Assembly: GCA_019242065.1 (NCBI GenBank)
Contig: JAFAWJ010000964.1
Span: 1-10,349, forward strand
Direction: 5' to 3'
Source of the DNA: Chloroflexota bacterium
GTDB lineage: Bacteria > Chloroflexota > UBA6077 > CF-72
Length of the DNA stretch: 10,349 nt
Position numbers and translations under genes: made by a program. The notes under the pieces are model-generated. The model was not told the origin of the DNA and ran no database searches. It saw only the letters and a program-made list of their open reading frames with translations. Positions 1-7,143 of the stretch are shown here, in pieces (position 1 is the stretch's first letter; each line of letters starts with the position of its first letter).

Positions 1-24
1 AGCTGGCCGGCGTAGAACACTGCC

Positions 25-768
25 ATGCAGTCGGATCGGGCGCCGCGCGTGCTGATCATCCCCGGGCTCAACGGTGATCCTGGCATGCTGCTGCGTGCTG
101 CTCCGCTACTCTTCCCGGGCTGGCAGCCGGTCGCCTTCAACCATCACCGCGACCTGGCCGCGGGTGGCGTCGAGGGCCTCGCCCAGCGGGCGCTCGACTG
201 CCTGCTGTCCGATAGTGCTGACGCGGGCCCGGTCTACGTCTGCGGTGAGTCCTTCGGCGGGACCGTGGCGCTGACCCTGGCACACATGGCGCCCGAACGC
301 ATCGCCGGTCTGCTCCTGTTTTCGACCTTCGGCTGGTACCCATCCGCCCTGGCCCGCCGCGGCGCCGGCGCGCTGGCCGCCTGGAGCTTCCTCGGCGGAC
401 GCATGGGCGTCACCGTGTACCAAGCCAGCCGACTGTTCTCGATTCCCTCCCAGCTCGGCCTGCGCTTTTCGTCCGAGGTGTTCCATGGCTACGTCGGGCG
501 ACCGCGCTCCGACATCGAGGCCTATCGCACCAAGGCCGAGCTATCGCTCACGTTCGATGCCCGCCCGTGGCTTGGCACGATCGAGGCGTCGACCTTCGTG
601 CTGACCGGTCGCTGGGACCCCGTCGTACCGGTGTCGGCCGGGCGGCAGCTGGCGCGCGCTATGCCCAACGCGACGCTGCACACGGTTGGTGGTGGCCACC
701 TGGTGCACCTGGTCAATGCCAGCCACGTCGGCATGCTCATCGCGCAGTGGGCACACAGTATGCACTAG
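25..768 (+). CDS. alpha/beta hydrolase (serine esterase/lipase-like)
   Basis: The 247-residue protein has the alpha/beta-hydrolase layout. A first strand and oxyanion-type turn (LIIPGLNGDPG, residues 10-20) are followed by the nucleophile elbow GESFGG with Ser76. The likely acid is Asp198 in GRWDPVVP, and the likely catalytic His is His225 in GGGHLVHL. The insert at residues 105-160 is a probable lid over the substrate pocket. No signal peptide or membrane segment is visible, so a cytoplasmic enzyme is likely. An in-frame stop lies at 13-15, so ATG 25 is the first possible start, and it falls a sensible distance before the first strand. No clear Shine-Dalgarno precedes it. The substrate is unknown; an ester or small lipid is the family default. 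The next gene begins about 41 bases downstream on the same strand, so it may share an operon with the tandem membrane proteins. Confidence 0.88.
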   Translation: MQSDRAPRVLIIPGLNGDPGMLLRAAPLLFPGWQPVAFNHHRDLAAGGVEGLAQRALDCLLSDSADAGPVYVCGESFGGTVALTLAHMAPERIAGLLLFSTFGWYPSALARRGAGALAAWSFLGGRMGVTVYQASRLFSIPSQLGLRFSSEVFHGYVGRPRSDIEAYRTKAELSLTFDARPWLGTIEASTFVLTGRWDPVVPVSAGRQLARAMPNATLHTVGGGHLVHLVNASHVGMLIAQWAHSMH

Positions 769-772
769 GCGA

Positions 773-801
773 TTGAATCCACCGCCACGTTCACTTCGAA
801 T
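773..801 (+). promoter_or_regulatory. possible sigma70-type promoter before the first tandem membrane-protein gene
   Basis: TTGAAT (773-778) and TCGAAT (796-801) are separated by 17 bases. Each matches the sigma70 consensus at 4 of 6 positions, including the strongest -35 bases (TTGA) and the final AAT of the -10. The TTG taken as the start of the next gene lies 8 bases after the second hexamer. That would give an almost leaderless transcript and fits the absence of a Shine-Dalgarno. In G+C-rich DNA such matches are suggestive only. Confidence 0.28.
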
Positions 802-809
802 CATGGCTC

Positions 810-2081
810 TTGCGCGCGGCCCTGCTGGGCACCGCGATCTATCAGCTTGCGACGCACAACTCGTCAGGGGCAACGGTCGCGCTCGAGGGGTTCGTCGTGT
901 CGCTAATCCCAATCGGCATTGGTCGGTTGAGCGGCACGCCAGTCCCACGCCCGCTCGAGTTCGCGTTTGTCCTCGGGATGACGCTGCAGTTCTTCTCCGA
1001 GTCCACCAAGCTCTTCGAGCTCTTCTATTACTGGGACAAGCTGGTCCATCCGACCCTGATCGCGCTAACCGGCATGATTACCGCCTGGCTCCTGCTGGGC
1101 TATCGAGACGCCTTCGCCAGGCGCATGCCCATCCACCTGGTAGCTGCGTTCAGCATCTTGCTCGGGATCTGCATCGGTGCGTTCTGGGAGTTCATCGAGT
1201 TCACGTCGGACTGGTTCGGCAACACGGACCTGCAGAAGTCGAACGGCGACACGGTGACCGACATAATCGCCAATAACATCGGCGCGTTTCTGGCAACACT
1301 GCTGGGCCTGTACCTGTATACCCACTTCTTCAGTCCGGGCGAGCGCGAGGATACTGGACACGTGGCGCGTTGGGTGGCCCACGGGCCACTCGTGCTGGTG
1401 CGTCGGTATGGACGGCTGCTGGGCGGCCTGGCGGCGGCGGCGATCGTCGGGCTCGTGGTGATGTCCCAATGGGTGGACCGCGGCACGCCGGCGCTGGCCA
1501 GCGACCTGACACCCGGCGTGAGTCAGACGTGGCAGTTTGCCAACTCCGCTGCGCCGAGCGATGCCCAGACGCTGAGCGGGGATTGGGTAGCCGATGCACG
1601 CGGCATCTGCCACGAGAACCTGGACAATCCGAAGCCTGGCAGCGAGAAGATGGGCGTTCTGCAACTGGCGCCGGGCAGCCTTTACTCGGGGGACTTTTCC
1701 GTGCAGGCCCACTATTTTGAGGAGCGTCCGCAGGTGTCGCAGGGCAGCGAGATGGACGCGGGCATCGCCTTCGGCATTCGCGACGCGTCGGATTTCGACC
1801 TGATCGAGGAAAACGCTCTGCACGACGTGCTGCGGGTGGATCAGTTCATCCACGGCAATCGACGCGACCTGCGCGAGAAGCTGTATCGCACGCATGGCAA
1901 TGAGTGGCACACGCTGGACGTGTCGGTCTCGGGTGCGAGCGTGACCGCGGGCATCGACGGGCAGACGATCTATACGGTCGACAATGTGCCCGCCACCGAC
2001 GGCGGCATCGGCCTGTGGGCCCGCGGCGCCGCCGACACGTGCTTCAGCGACGTCACGGTCACCGTGGGTGCGCCCTCGTGA
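810..2081 (+). CDS. multi-pass membrane protein (DUF2238/YjdF-like core) fused to an extracellular ConA-like lectin domain
   Basis: 423 residues in two parts. Residues 1-221 hold about seven hydrophobic segments (near 3-15, 24-40, 50-66, 82-97, 110-128, 153-171 and 203-220). They include WDKLVH (75-80), FWEFIEF (125-131) and the polar motif DLQKSNGDTVTD (140-151). The spacing recalls the DUF2238/YjdF group (DRLVHF...YELIEW...GDxWDxQKD), but that assignment is by eye. Residues 232-423 look like a concanavalin-A/LamG or DUF1080-type beta sandwich: alternating strands, a central AGIAFGIRDASDFD, and a final GGIGLWARGAADTCFSDVTV. Cys267 and Cys411 could form a disulfide. An odd number of membrane segments would put this domain outside the cell. 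The start is uncertain: the frame is open from 777 with no ATG or GTG, and TTG 810 is the first usable codon. Its stop overlaps the next gene's start (GTGA), implying translational coupling. Function unknown. Confidence 0.78.
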   Translation: MRAALLGTAIYQLATHNSSGATVALEGFVVSLIPIGIGRLSGTPVPRPLEFAFVLGMTLQFFSESTKLFELFYYWDKLVHPTLIALTGMITAWLLLGYRDAFARRMPIHLVAAFSILLGICIGAFWEFIEFTSDWFGNTDLQKSNGDTVTDIIANNIGAFLATLLGLYLYTHFFSPGEREDTGHVARWVAHGPLVLVRRYGRLLGGLAAAAIVGLVVMSQWVDRGTPALASDLTPGVSQTWQFANSAAPSDAQTLSGDWVADARGICHENLDNPKPGSEKMGVLQLAPGSLYSGDFSVQAHYFEERPQVSQGSEMDAGIAFGIRDASDFDLIEENALHDVLRVDQFIHGNRRDLREKLYRTHGNEWHTLDVSVSGASVTAGIDGQTIYTVDNVPATDGGIGLWARGAADTCFSDVTVTVGAPS

Positions 2082-2710
2082 CGCAAACGACTGTTCCTTC
2101 ACAAGAATTTTCGCCTGACAGGACGGAAGCCTCGCGCTCGAGAGCCAGAGTGGCTCTCATCGCGCTCCTGGCCATCGGCCTCGCCGCCCCGCTCCTGTCC
2201 ACCGCGTTCGGCCTCTACGACCGCGTCGACAACTGGGGCAAGCTCATCCACGCCGTCGACGGCGCCTGCGCCACGGCCATCTTTGGCCTGCTGTTCCTCG
2301 GCTGGCGAGCTCAGGCCCGCATCGACTTCACCGACGAGCTCTCAGCGCTGCTGATCCTCTTCGTCGGCGTCTTCTTCGGCGTCATGTGGGAAATCGTCGA
2401 GTTCGTCCGCGACTGGGTGGCCTACTCGGACCTGCAGAAGTCCAACACGGACACGATGACCGACTTCCTGTGCAACGACATCGCCAGCCTGGTGGCGATG
2501 CTGCTGGTGCTGCGCATCTACTGCCACGTCGCCAGCGCGGAAGATCGCAAGGTGCTGGGCCAAATGGCCGAGTGGCTGGTCGACGGCCCGAGCCGGGTGC
2601 TGGACCGCCACGGCCTGGCCCTGGCCGTGCTTGCCGCCGCCTGCATCGCCGGCGCCATCGCCAGCCTGTGGTTCGCCGGCCGCCCGATGCCCGGCCTCCC
2701 GATCCCGTAG
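2078..2710 (+). CDS. multi-pass membrane protein, short paralogue of the preceding gene (DUF2238/YjdF-like)
   Basis: A 210-residue protein starting at GTG 2078, which overlaps the TGA of the previous gene by four bases. Hydrophobic segments lie near 25-45, 60-77, 88-106, 131-148 and 179-199. It aligns with the membrane half of its neighbour: WGKLIH (53-58) with WDKLVH, MWEIVEF (103-109) with FWEFIEF, and DLQKSNTDTMTD (118-129) with DLQKSNGDTVTD. Each WE motif is followed by a DW pair. It lacks the two N-terminal segments and the C-terminal lectin-like domain of its neighbour and ends in a short Pro/Gly tail. The first 22 residues are polar and probably cytoplasmic. Tandem duplication followed by domain gain or loss is the simplest origin, and a heteromeric complex is plausible. 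It converges on the CoA-transferase gene with only a 10-base gap and no visible terminator hairpin. Function unknown. Confidence 0.8.
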   Translation: MTQTTVPSQEFSPDRTEASRSRARVALIALLAIGLAAPLLSTAFGLYDRVDNWGKLIHAVDGACATAIFGLLFLGWRAQARIDFTDELSALLILFVGVFFGVMWEIVEFVRDWVAYSDLQKSNTDTMTDFLCNDIASLVAMLLVLRIYCHVASAEDRKVLGQMAEWLVDGPSRVLDRHGLALAVLAAACIAGAIASLWFAGRPMPGLPIP

Positions 2711-2720
2711 GGCAAAAACC

Positions 2721-3926
2721 TTAAATAATTCCCTCTTCGCGCAGGCGCCGTTGGTCCGCCTCGCTCAGGCCGAGTAGGCCGCCGTATACGTCGGCATTGT
2801 GCTCCCCCAGCGCGGGACCCACGAAGCGGACACCGCCGGGGGTTCGCGAAAACCGCGGCAGCACATTCGGCATCGGCACCGCACCCACCTCGGGATCCAG
2901 TGGAGCAATGATGTCCTCGCGGGCGCGGTACTGCGCATCCTCGAAGATGTCGGCGATCGAGTAGATCGGGCTCACCGGCACGCCAGCATCGTCCAGCACC
3001 CGTTGCGCCTCCTCCGCCGTATGCTCGGCGAACCATCCGCCGACCAGCGCGTCGACTTCATCCGGCCGCCGCGTGCGCTCGGGATTGCTGATGTACCGCG
3101 GATCCGTTGCCCACTCCGGATGACCCATCGCCTCGGTCATGCGCAGCCAGACGCGATCGGTTGAGACGCTGAGCACCATGTAGCGGTCGTCGGCGGTGCG
3201 ATAGCTGCCGATCGGCGAGGACTGCCCAGTGCGATTGCCGCTGCGTTCGCGCACCACCCCGTTCTTGCCATACGCGGGCACCACCGCTTCGAGAAGTCGA
3301 AACACGGATTCGTACAGGGACACGTCCAGCGACTGGCCACCGTTGTGGTTGCGCTCGCGTTCGAGCAGGGCCGCGACCCCGCCCAGAGCGGCAAACAGGC
3401 CAGCCAGGTAGTCCGCCAGGGCGATTGGCACGGTGATCGGCGGCCGATCGGGAAAGCCCGTGATGTAGGTCAGGCCGCCCATGGCCGCCGCTGGGGTGCC
3501 GAAGCCCGCCTTGTCGCGATATGGCCCGTCCTGGCCGTAACCCGAGACGCGCACCAGCACGATGTCAGGATTGGCGGCCTTGAGCGCGTCGTAGCCCAGG
3601 TTCCAGCGCTCCAGGGTGCCGGGGCGGAAGTTTTCGACGACGGCGTCGCTGCGCGCGACGAGGTCCAGGAACAGGTCGCGGCCGCGCGGCGCGCGCAGGT
3701 CGAGGGTGATGGAGCACTTGTTGCGGCCCAGGACCGACCAGTACAGCGAACGGTCCGCGTACATGGGTGCGACGTGGCGCAGCGTGTCGCCCTGGACGGG
3801 GATCTCGACTTTGATGATGTCGGCGCCCATGTCGCCGAGGAGGGCGGCGGCGAAGGGCGCGGCGATCATCGTGGAGATGTCAAGAACACGAAATCCGGTC
3901 AGCGGCCCCACCGTAGGGTGTGTCAT
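2721..3926 (-). CDS. class III CoA-transferase (CaiB/BaiF, formyl-CoA transferase-like)
   Basis: The 401-residue protein is typical in length for the family, whose members move CoA between carboxylic acids as interlocked cytoplasmic homodimers. Visible family features are the N-terminal LTGFRVLDIST (9-19) with IAAPFAAALLGDMGADIIKVE (21-41), NKCSITLDLR (69-78) and VVENFRPG (96-103). There is also SGYGQDGPY (128-136) and ADYLAG (171-176), whose Asp172 matches the catalytic aspartate that forms the acyl-aspartyl intermediate in formyl-CoA transferase. ATG 3926 is preferred over an in-frame GTG-type extension to 3998, because the extension adds a basic, low-information stretch that would overlap the divergent gene. 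Substrates cannot be read from sequence. The gene stands alone on the minus strand, with no catabolic partner visible, so a racemase or carnitine-type role is equally open. Confidence 0.93.
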   Translation of the reverse strand: MTHPTVGPLTGFRVLDISTMIAAPFAAALLGDMGADIIKVEIPVQGDTLRHVAPMYADRSLYWSVLGRNKCSITLDLRAPRGRDLFLDLVARSDAVVENFRPGTLERWNLGYDALKAANPDIVLVRVSGYGQDGPYRDKAGFGTPAAAMGGLTYITGFPDRPPITVPIALADYLAGLFAALGGVAALLERERNHNGGQSLDVSLYESVFRLLEAVVPAYGKNGVVRERSGNRTGQSSPIGSYRTADDRYMVLSVSTDRVWLRMTEAMGHPEWATDPRYISNPERTRRPDEVDALVGGWFAEHTAEEAQRVLDDAGVPVSPIYSIADIFEDAQYRAREDIIAPLDPEVGAVPMPNVLPRFSRTPGGVRFVGPALGEHNADVYGGLLGLSEADQRRLREEGII

Positions 3927-3936
3927 TCCACGTACA

Positions 3937-3942
3937 AAAATA
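3937..3942 (-). promoter_or_regulatory. candidate -10 element of the CoA-transferase gene (TATTTT)
   Basis: Read on the minus strand, TATTTT is followed by ten bases and then the ATG at 3926. No convincing -35 lies 16-18 bases upstream. The short distance predicts a leader of only about four bases. It sits in the 65-base gap shared with the divergent dehydrogenase gene. Confidence 0.35.
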
Positions 3943-3976
3943 CTCCCCTTCCCGGATAGCCCCCGGCGCCGGCTGC

Positions 3977-3982
3977 TACCCT
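3977..3982 (+). promoter_or_regulatory. candidate extended -10 element of the dehydrogenase gene (TGC-TACCCT)
   Basis: TACCCT fits TANNNT and is preceded by TG one base upstream (3974-3975), the extended -10 pattern. Nine bases (3983-3991) separate it from ATG 3992. A start 7 bases downstream of the hexamer would leave a leader of about three bases. No Shine-Dalgarno is present, which agrees with leaderless translation. No good -35 is seen. Confidence 0.42.
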
Positions 3983-3991
3983 GTCGCCGAA

Positions 3992-5176
3992 ATGCCACGG
4001 CTGCGCTTGATCATTCCCGTTGTCCTGGTACTGGTGGTCATCGGCGCGGTTGCCGCGGACCTGGCCGTGACGCGGGCCCGCGCTCACGCGCAATCGGACT
4101 GGTTGGTCAGCAAGAACCTGTCCCTGGCACCCGTCATCAAAGGCCTCACCGAGCCCACCCTCGTTGCCTGGCCGCCGGACGGCAGCAACCGGATGTTCGT
4201 GCTCGAACGCGCCGGTCGCGTCCGCGTCGCCGACGCCGACGGCACATTGCACCCCACCCCGTTCCTCGACATCTCCGACAACACCTCCACCAGCACTGAG
4301 GAGGGCCTGATCGGCCTGGCCTTCGACCCGAATTACAGCCAGAACGGCTACATGTACATCGACTACACCGCCAACGATGCCTCGGTGAACATCGTGCGCT
4401 ACACCGTCGCTCCAGGTCAGCCAAACCAGGTCGATCCGTCCACGGCGACGACGGTCATGTCTATTCCAAAGCGCAGCAAATTCCACAATGGCGGCACGCT
4501 CGCCTTCGGGCCTGACGGCTACCTGTATGTCTCGGTTGGCGACGACGAGACGTCCCAGGAAGCCCAGAGTGTCTCGTCCATTTTCGGCAAGATCCTGCGC
4601 ATCGACGTCGACTCCGCCCAGCCATACGCCGTGCCACCCACCAATCCGTTCGTCGATACTCCCGGGGCCCGTACGGAAATCTGGTCGTACGGCTTCCGTA
4701 ATCCGTGGCGATTCAGTTTCGATCGTGCGACCGGCGACCTGTGGGTCGGCGATGTCGGCGATGCCAAGTGGGAAGAAGTCGACATGCAGCCGGCGAGTAG
4801 CCATGGCGGCGAGAACTACGGGTGGCCGTATTACGAGGGCGCCGAGTGTGAGTTTCAGGACCACTGTCAGGACCCCGGACTGGTCCCGCCGCTGGTCACC
4901 TACGGTCACAACATGACGTGTGCCATCATGGGCGGCTACGTCTACCGCGGCGCGAACGTTCCCGCGTTCTCAGGCAAATATCTGTTCGGCGACCTGTGCA
5001 CCGGGGGTGTGTTCACGATGACCGGCGACGCGCAGCAGGGCTGGACGCGCGTGGAGCTGGGCTTCAGTCCGATCAAGATTGACTCGTTTGCCGAAGACCC
5101 GGCTGGCGAGGTGTACGTCGTCGACATGCAGGGCGGCGTCATCTATCGCATCGCCGCCGGGTCGATGCCCTCCTGA
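3992..5176 (+). CDS. PQQ-dependent sugar dehydrogenase (GSDH / sorbosone dehydrogenase family), exported or membrane-anchored
   Basis: A 394-residue six-bladed beta-propeller protein of the soluble quinoprotein glucose dehydrogenase family, which oxidises sugars or related alcohols outside the cytoplasm using PQQ and calcium. A hydrophobic segment at residues 6-22 after a basic start is a signal anchor or signal peptide; AHA-QS at 31-35 is a possible but distant cleavage site. Family hallmarks are GLTEPTLVAW (51-60), EEGLIGLAFDPNY (103-115), HNGGTLAFGPDGYLYVSVGD (165-184, with His165 matching the catalytic base) and YGFRNPWR (233-240, cofactor region). GDVGDAKWEEVD, GENYGWPYYEG and GGYVYRG follow. 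Four cysteines (286, 292, 310, 336) lie in the last third and could form two disulfides, as expected for an exported protein. ATG 3992 is chosen because the upstream in-frame codons back to 3920 would overlap the divergent gene and put a polar stretch ahead of the signal. The substrate is unknown. Confidence 0.9.
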   Translation: MPRLRLIIPVVLVLVVIGAVAADLAVTRARAHAQSDWLVSKNLSLAPVIKGLTEPTLVAWPPDGSNRMFVLERAGRVRVADADGTLHPTPFLDISDNTSTSTEEGLIGLAFDPNYSQNGYMYIDYTANDASVNIVRYTVAPGQPNQVDPSTATTVMSIPKRSKFHNGGTLAFGPDGYLYVSVGDDETSQEAQSVSSIFGKILRIDVDSAQPYAVPPTNPFVDTPGARTEIWSYGFRNPWRFSFDRATGDLWVGDVGDAKWEEVDMQPASSHGGENYGWPYYEGAECEFQDHCQDPGLVPPLVTYGHNMTCAIMGGYVYRGANVPAFSGKYLFGDLCTGGVFTMTGDAQQGWTRVELGFSPIKIDSFAEDPAGEVYVVDMQGGVIYRIAAGSMPS

Positions 5177-5180
5177 CGCT

Positions 5181-6248
5181 TTGTCGATCGTCGTGGACGT
5201 GGACTCCGGATTCGCGCCGGTCGAGCGCGCCATCGCGTCTGGCCCCATTCCCGGCGCGGCGGCGGCCATTGGCAACCTCGTCGACGATCGCCTGGCGTGC
5301 TTCGGTCGAACCGCGCCCGACGGCCCCGCCGTCACGCCCGAGACCTGGTACGACCTGGCGTCGCTCACCAAGGTCCTGTGCACCACTCCACTGGTACTCC
5401 ACGCCATCGCCGGCGGCTATCTCGACCCGCACTCTACGCTGCGCGAGCTGCTTCCCGAAGTCGCGTGGCTGCAGCCGACGCCCAACCTGGGCGATGCCAC
5501 AGTCCTCCAGCTCGCCACGCACACCAGCGGCCTGCCGGCCTGGCAGCCGCTGTATACGCTCGGCCTGGACCGGCCAACGCTTTTAGCGCGCCTCCTTCAC
5601 ATCCCGCTGGAGCGCGCGCCCGGTTCCATCGTCTACAGCGACCTCGGATTCATGCTGCTCGGAACCATCCTGGAGCGTGTCTTCGAGGTGCCACTGGAGG
5701 CACAGGCGCGCATACTCTACGCCCGCCTTGGCCTGGAGGAGCACATCGGCTTTTCACCCCCGGCCGGTGCACCGGTCGCTCCCACCGAAGTCTGTCCGTG
5801 GCGCGGCCGGTTGTTGCGCGGCGAGGTCCACGACGAAAACGCGGCGGCACTGGGCGGTGTCGCCGGGCATGCCGGTCTGTTTGCCACGCTGCGGGGCGTG
5901 TGCGGCTACGCGCGCGCCTTGCTGGACGGACGCCTGCATCCGCCGGCAGTGGTCGAGTACTTGAGCCAGGAACACGCGCACGCCGAGCCACCGGAGACGA
6001 TGCGGCGGGGTTTCGGTTGGAGTCTGACGAGCCCCGGTTGGAGCGGAGGTGACTTCGTCAGCCATCGGAGCATCGGACATACCGGATTCACCGGCACCGG
6101 CGTGTGGATCGACCTGGAGCGCGGCCAATACACCGTGCTCCTGTCCAACCGGGTCCACCCGTCGCGCCACACCAGCTCAGGAATCGAAAAGCTGCGCCGC
6201 GCATTCAATCACGCGGCGTACACTTCGCACGCTCTGGTGAACGATTAG
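5181..6248 (+). CDS. beta-lactamase-fold serine hydrolase (class C / YfeW-YbbE-like)
   Basis: About 355 residues from TTG 5181; GTG 5193 or 5199 are alternatives. The three active-site motifs of the serine beta-lactamase/penicillin-recognising fold are present: SLTK (Ser61, Lys64), YSD (152-154, in the Tyr-x-Asn position) and HTG (300-302, in the Lys-Thr-Gly position). Flanking family sequences include [11 protein letters not shown] (111-121) and [21 protein letters not shown] (214-234). The latter is characteristic of the group containing E. coli YfeW (PBP4B) and Bacillus YbbE, linked to peptidoglycan metabolism. No signal peptide is seen from any in-frame start, so a cytoplasmic esterase or amidase is likely rather than antibiotic resistance. 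It follows the dehydrogenase by 4 bases and is probably cotranscribed. Its TAG overlaps the stop of the convergent aldo/keto reductase. Confidence 0.88.
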   Translation: MSIVVDVDSGFAPVERAIASGPIPGAAAAIGNLVDDRLACFGRTAPDGPAVTPETWYDLASLTKVLCTTPLVLHAIAGGYLDPHSTLRELLPEVAWLQPTPNLGDATVLQLATHTSGLPAWQPLYTLGLDRPTLLARLLHIPLERAPGSIVYSDLGFMLLGTILERVFEVPLEAQARILYARLGLEEHIGFSPPAGAPVAPTEVCPWRGRLLRGEVHDENAAALGGVAGHAGLFATLRGVCGYARALLDGRLHPPAVVEYLSQEHAHAEPPETMRRGFGWSLTSPGWSGGDFVSHRSIGHTGFTGTGVWIDLERGQYTVLLSNRVHPSRHTSSGIEKLRRAFNHAAYTSHALVND

Positions 6249-7105
6249 ACGAAAAGCGGCTCCATCTGGAGGCGGTCGACCATGCGCTGCATGTCGGCGT
6301 CGGCCGGGCGGGAGCCAAATCGCTCGGCGGCGTCCAGAATCTTCGGGAACAGATTGACGTCTCCGGACGAGATGACGAAGATGCCCGGCTCGCCCAGCGC
6401 CCAGTGCACGGCGGTGTCGATCTCTGCCTGCTCCTGGAGTGGCTGGTACCAGGTCGAGTTGGTCCGCTCGCGGCCGGACCACGGCCGGTAGGCGAGTGAC
6501 TTGATGGTCTGGACCGCGGTGTTGCGCTCCTGGCAGGTGGCTTTCAGCGCGTGGAAGTTTTCGTGGTAGTACGCCGATTGCAGCGTCAGGTAGTTGTACG
6601 GCAGCAGGACCGAGTCGAAGTCGAAGCGCCGCAGGCTGCGGCGGTGGTTGGCGGCGATCTGGGCGCCGTGGCCGGTGACGCCGATAAAGCGGATGAGCCC
6701 CTGCTCACGCGCCTCGACGGCGGCGTCGATGACACCGCCCGGGCTGAGCGCCACGTCCCACTCGATCGGGTCCGACAGGTTGTGGAGCTGCCACAGGTCG
6801 ACGCGCTCCACCTGTAAGCGATCCAGCGAGCGCTTCAGCTCTTCGCGCGCTTCATCCGCGCGGCGCTTGTTGGTCTTGGTCGCCACGAAGAAGCGGTTCG
6901 GGTAGCGCTTGAGCCAGGGCGCGATCCTGAGCTCGGCGTCGCCGTAGCTGGCGGCAACGTCAAGGTGATTGACGTCGTGTTCGAGCAGCACGTCGAGGGA
7001 GCGATCGGCCACGTCCTGCGAGACGCGCGCCAGCGCCGCGGCGCCGAAGATGATGCGCGTGCTCTGGTGGCCCGTCCGGCCGAACGGCAAAGTCGGAATC
7101 GGCAT
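6245..7105 (-). CDS. aldo/keto reductase
   Basis: 286 residues, typical of NAD(P)H-dependent aldo/keto reductases, which reduce carbonyls on a TIM barrel in the cytoplasm. The full catalytic set is in place: Asp49 (HLDVAASYG), Tyr54, Lys77 (VATKTNK) and His108 (LWQLHNL). The fold is further supported by [14 protein letters not shown] (8-21), [12 protein letters not shown] (94-105) and [12 protein letters not shown] (136-147). The late VISSGDVN (244-251) sits where the cofactor-phosphate-binding loop usually lies. ATG 7105 is chosen because family members start just before the first hairpin, and the frame further upstream runs into the preceding gene. A candidate promoter hexamer lies 9 bases ahead. 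DUF72 lies upstream on the same strand with a gap of 38 bases. The physiological substrate is unknown. Confidence 0.92.
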   Translation of the reverse strand: MPIPTLPFGRTGHQSTRIIFGAAALARVSQDVADRSLDVLLEHDVNHLDVAASYGDAELRIAPWLKRYPNRFFVATKTNKRRADEAREELKRSLDRLQVERVDLWQLHNLSDPIEWDVALSPGGVIDAAVEAREQGLIRFIGVTGHGAQIAANHRRSLRRFDFDSVLLPYNYLTLQSAYYHENFHALKATCQERNTAVQTIKSLAYRPWSGRERTNSTWYQPLQEQAEIDTAVHWALGEPGIFVISSGDVNLFPKILDAAERFGSRPADADMQRMVDRLQMEPLFV

Positions 7106-7114
7106 GTCTCTGAC

Positions 7115-7120
7115 AGCATA
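7115..7120 (-). promoter_or_regulatory. candidate -10 element of the aldo/keto reductase gene (TATGCT)
   Basis: On the minus strand TATGCT is followed by nine bases and the ATG at 7105. This is the same spacing as the TACCCT before the dehydrogenase gene, and both hexamers are followed by GTC. There is no Shine-Dalgarno in the gap. It would give the reductase its own start of transcription inside the two-gene DUF72 cluster. Confidence 0.4.
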
Positions 7121-7143
7121 CGCCCGCTTTCGCGCCCCGGCCG

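Noticed and set aside
686..1276. A 196-codon plus-strand frame bridging the hydrolase and membrane gene, with an ATG at 803
   Set aside because: The product is basic and lacks membrane segments, and it is out of frame with the conserved core. ATG 803 does not rescue the N-terminus of the membrane gene.
1065..2102. A 345-codon open frame on the minus strand opposite the first membrane gene
   Set aside because: Its product is rich in Arg, His, Gln and Ala with no recognisable motif, while the plus strand has membrane segments, a paralogue and a coupled neighbour. Long antisense frames are expected in G+C-rich coding DNA.
2711..2720. Possible bidirectional terminator between the convergent membrane and CoA-transferase genes
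   Set aside because: The gap is 10 bases, with an A-rich run but no inverted repeat able to form a stem.
3920..3991. An in-frame 5' extension of the dehydrogenase gene
   Set aside because: It would put a polar stretch before the signal segment, overlap the divergent gene's start, and contain the likely promoter.
3923..4909. A 328-codon minus-strand open frame opposite the sugar dehydrogenase
   Set aside because: The plus-strand protein has every hallmark of the GSDH family; the antisense product has no family motif and overlaps both neighbours.
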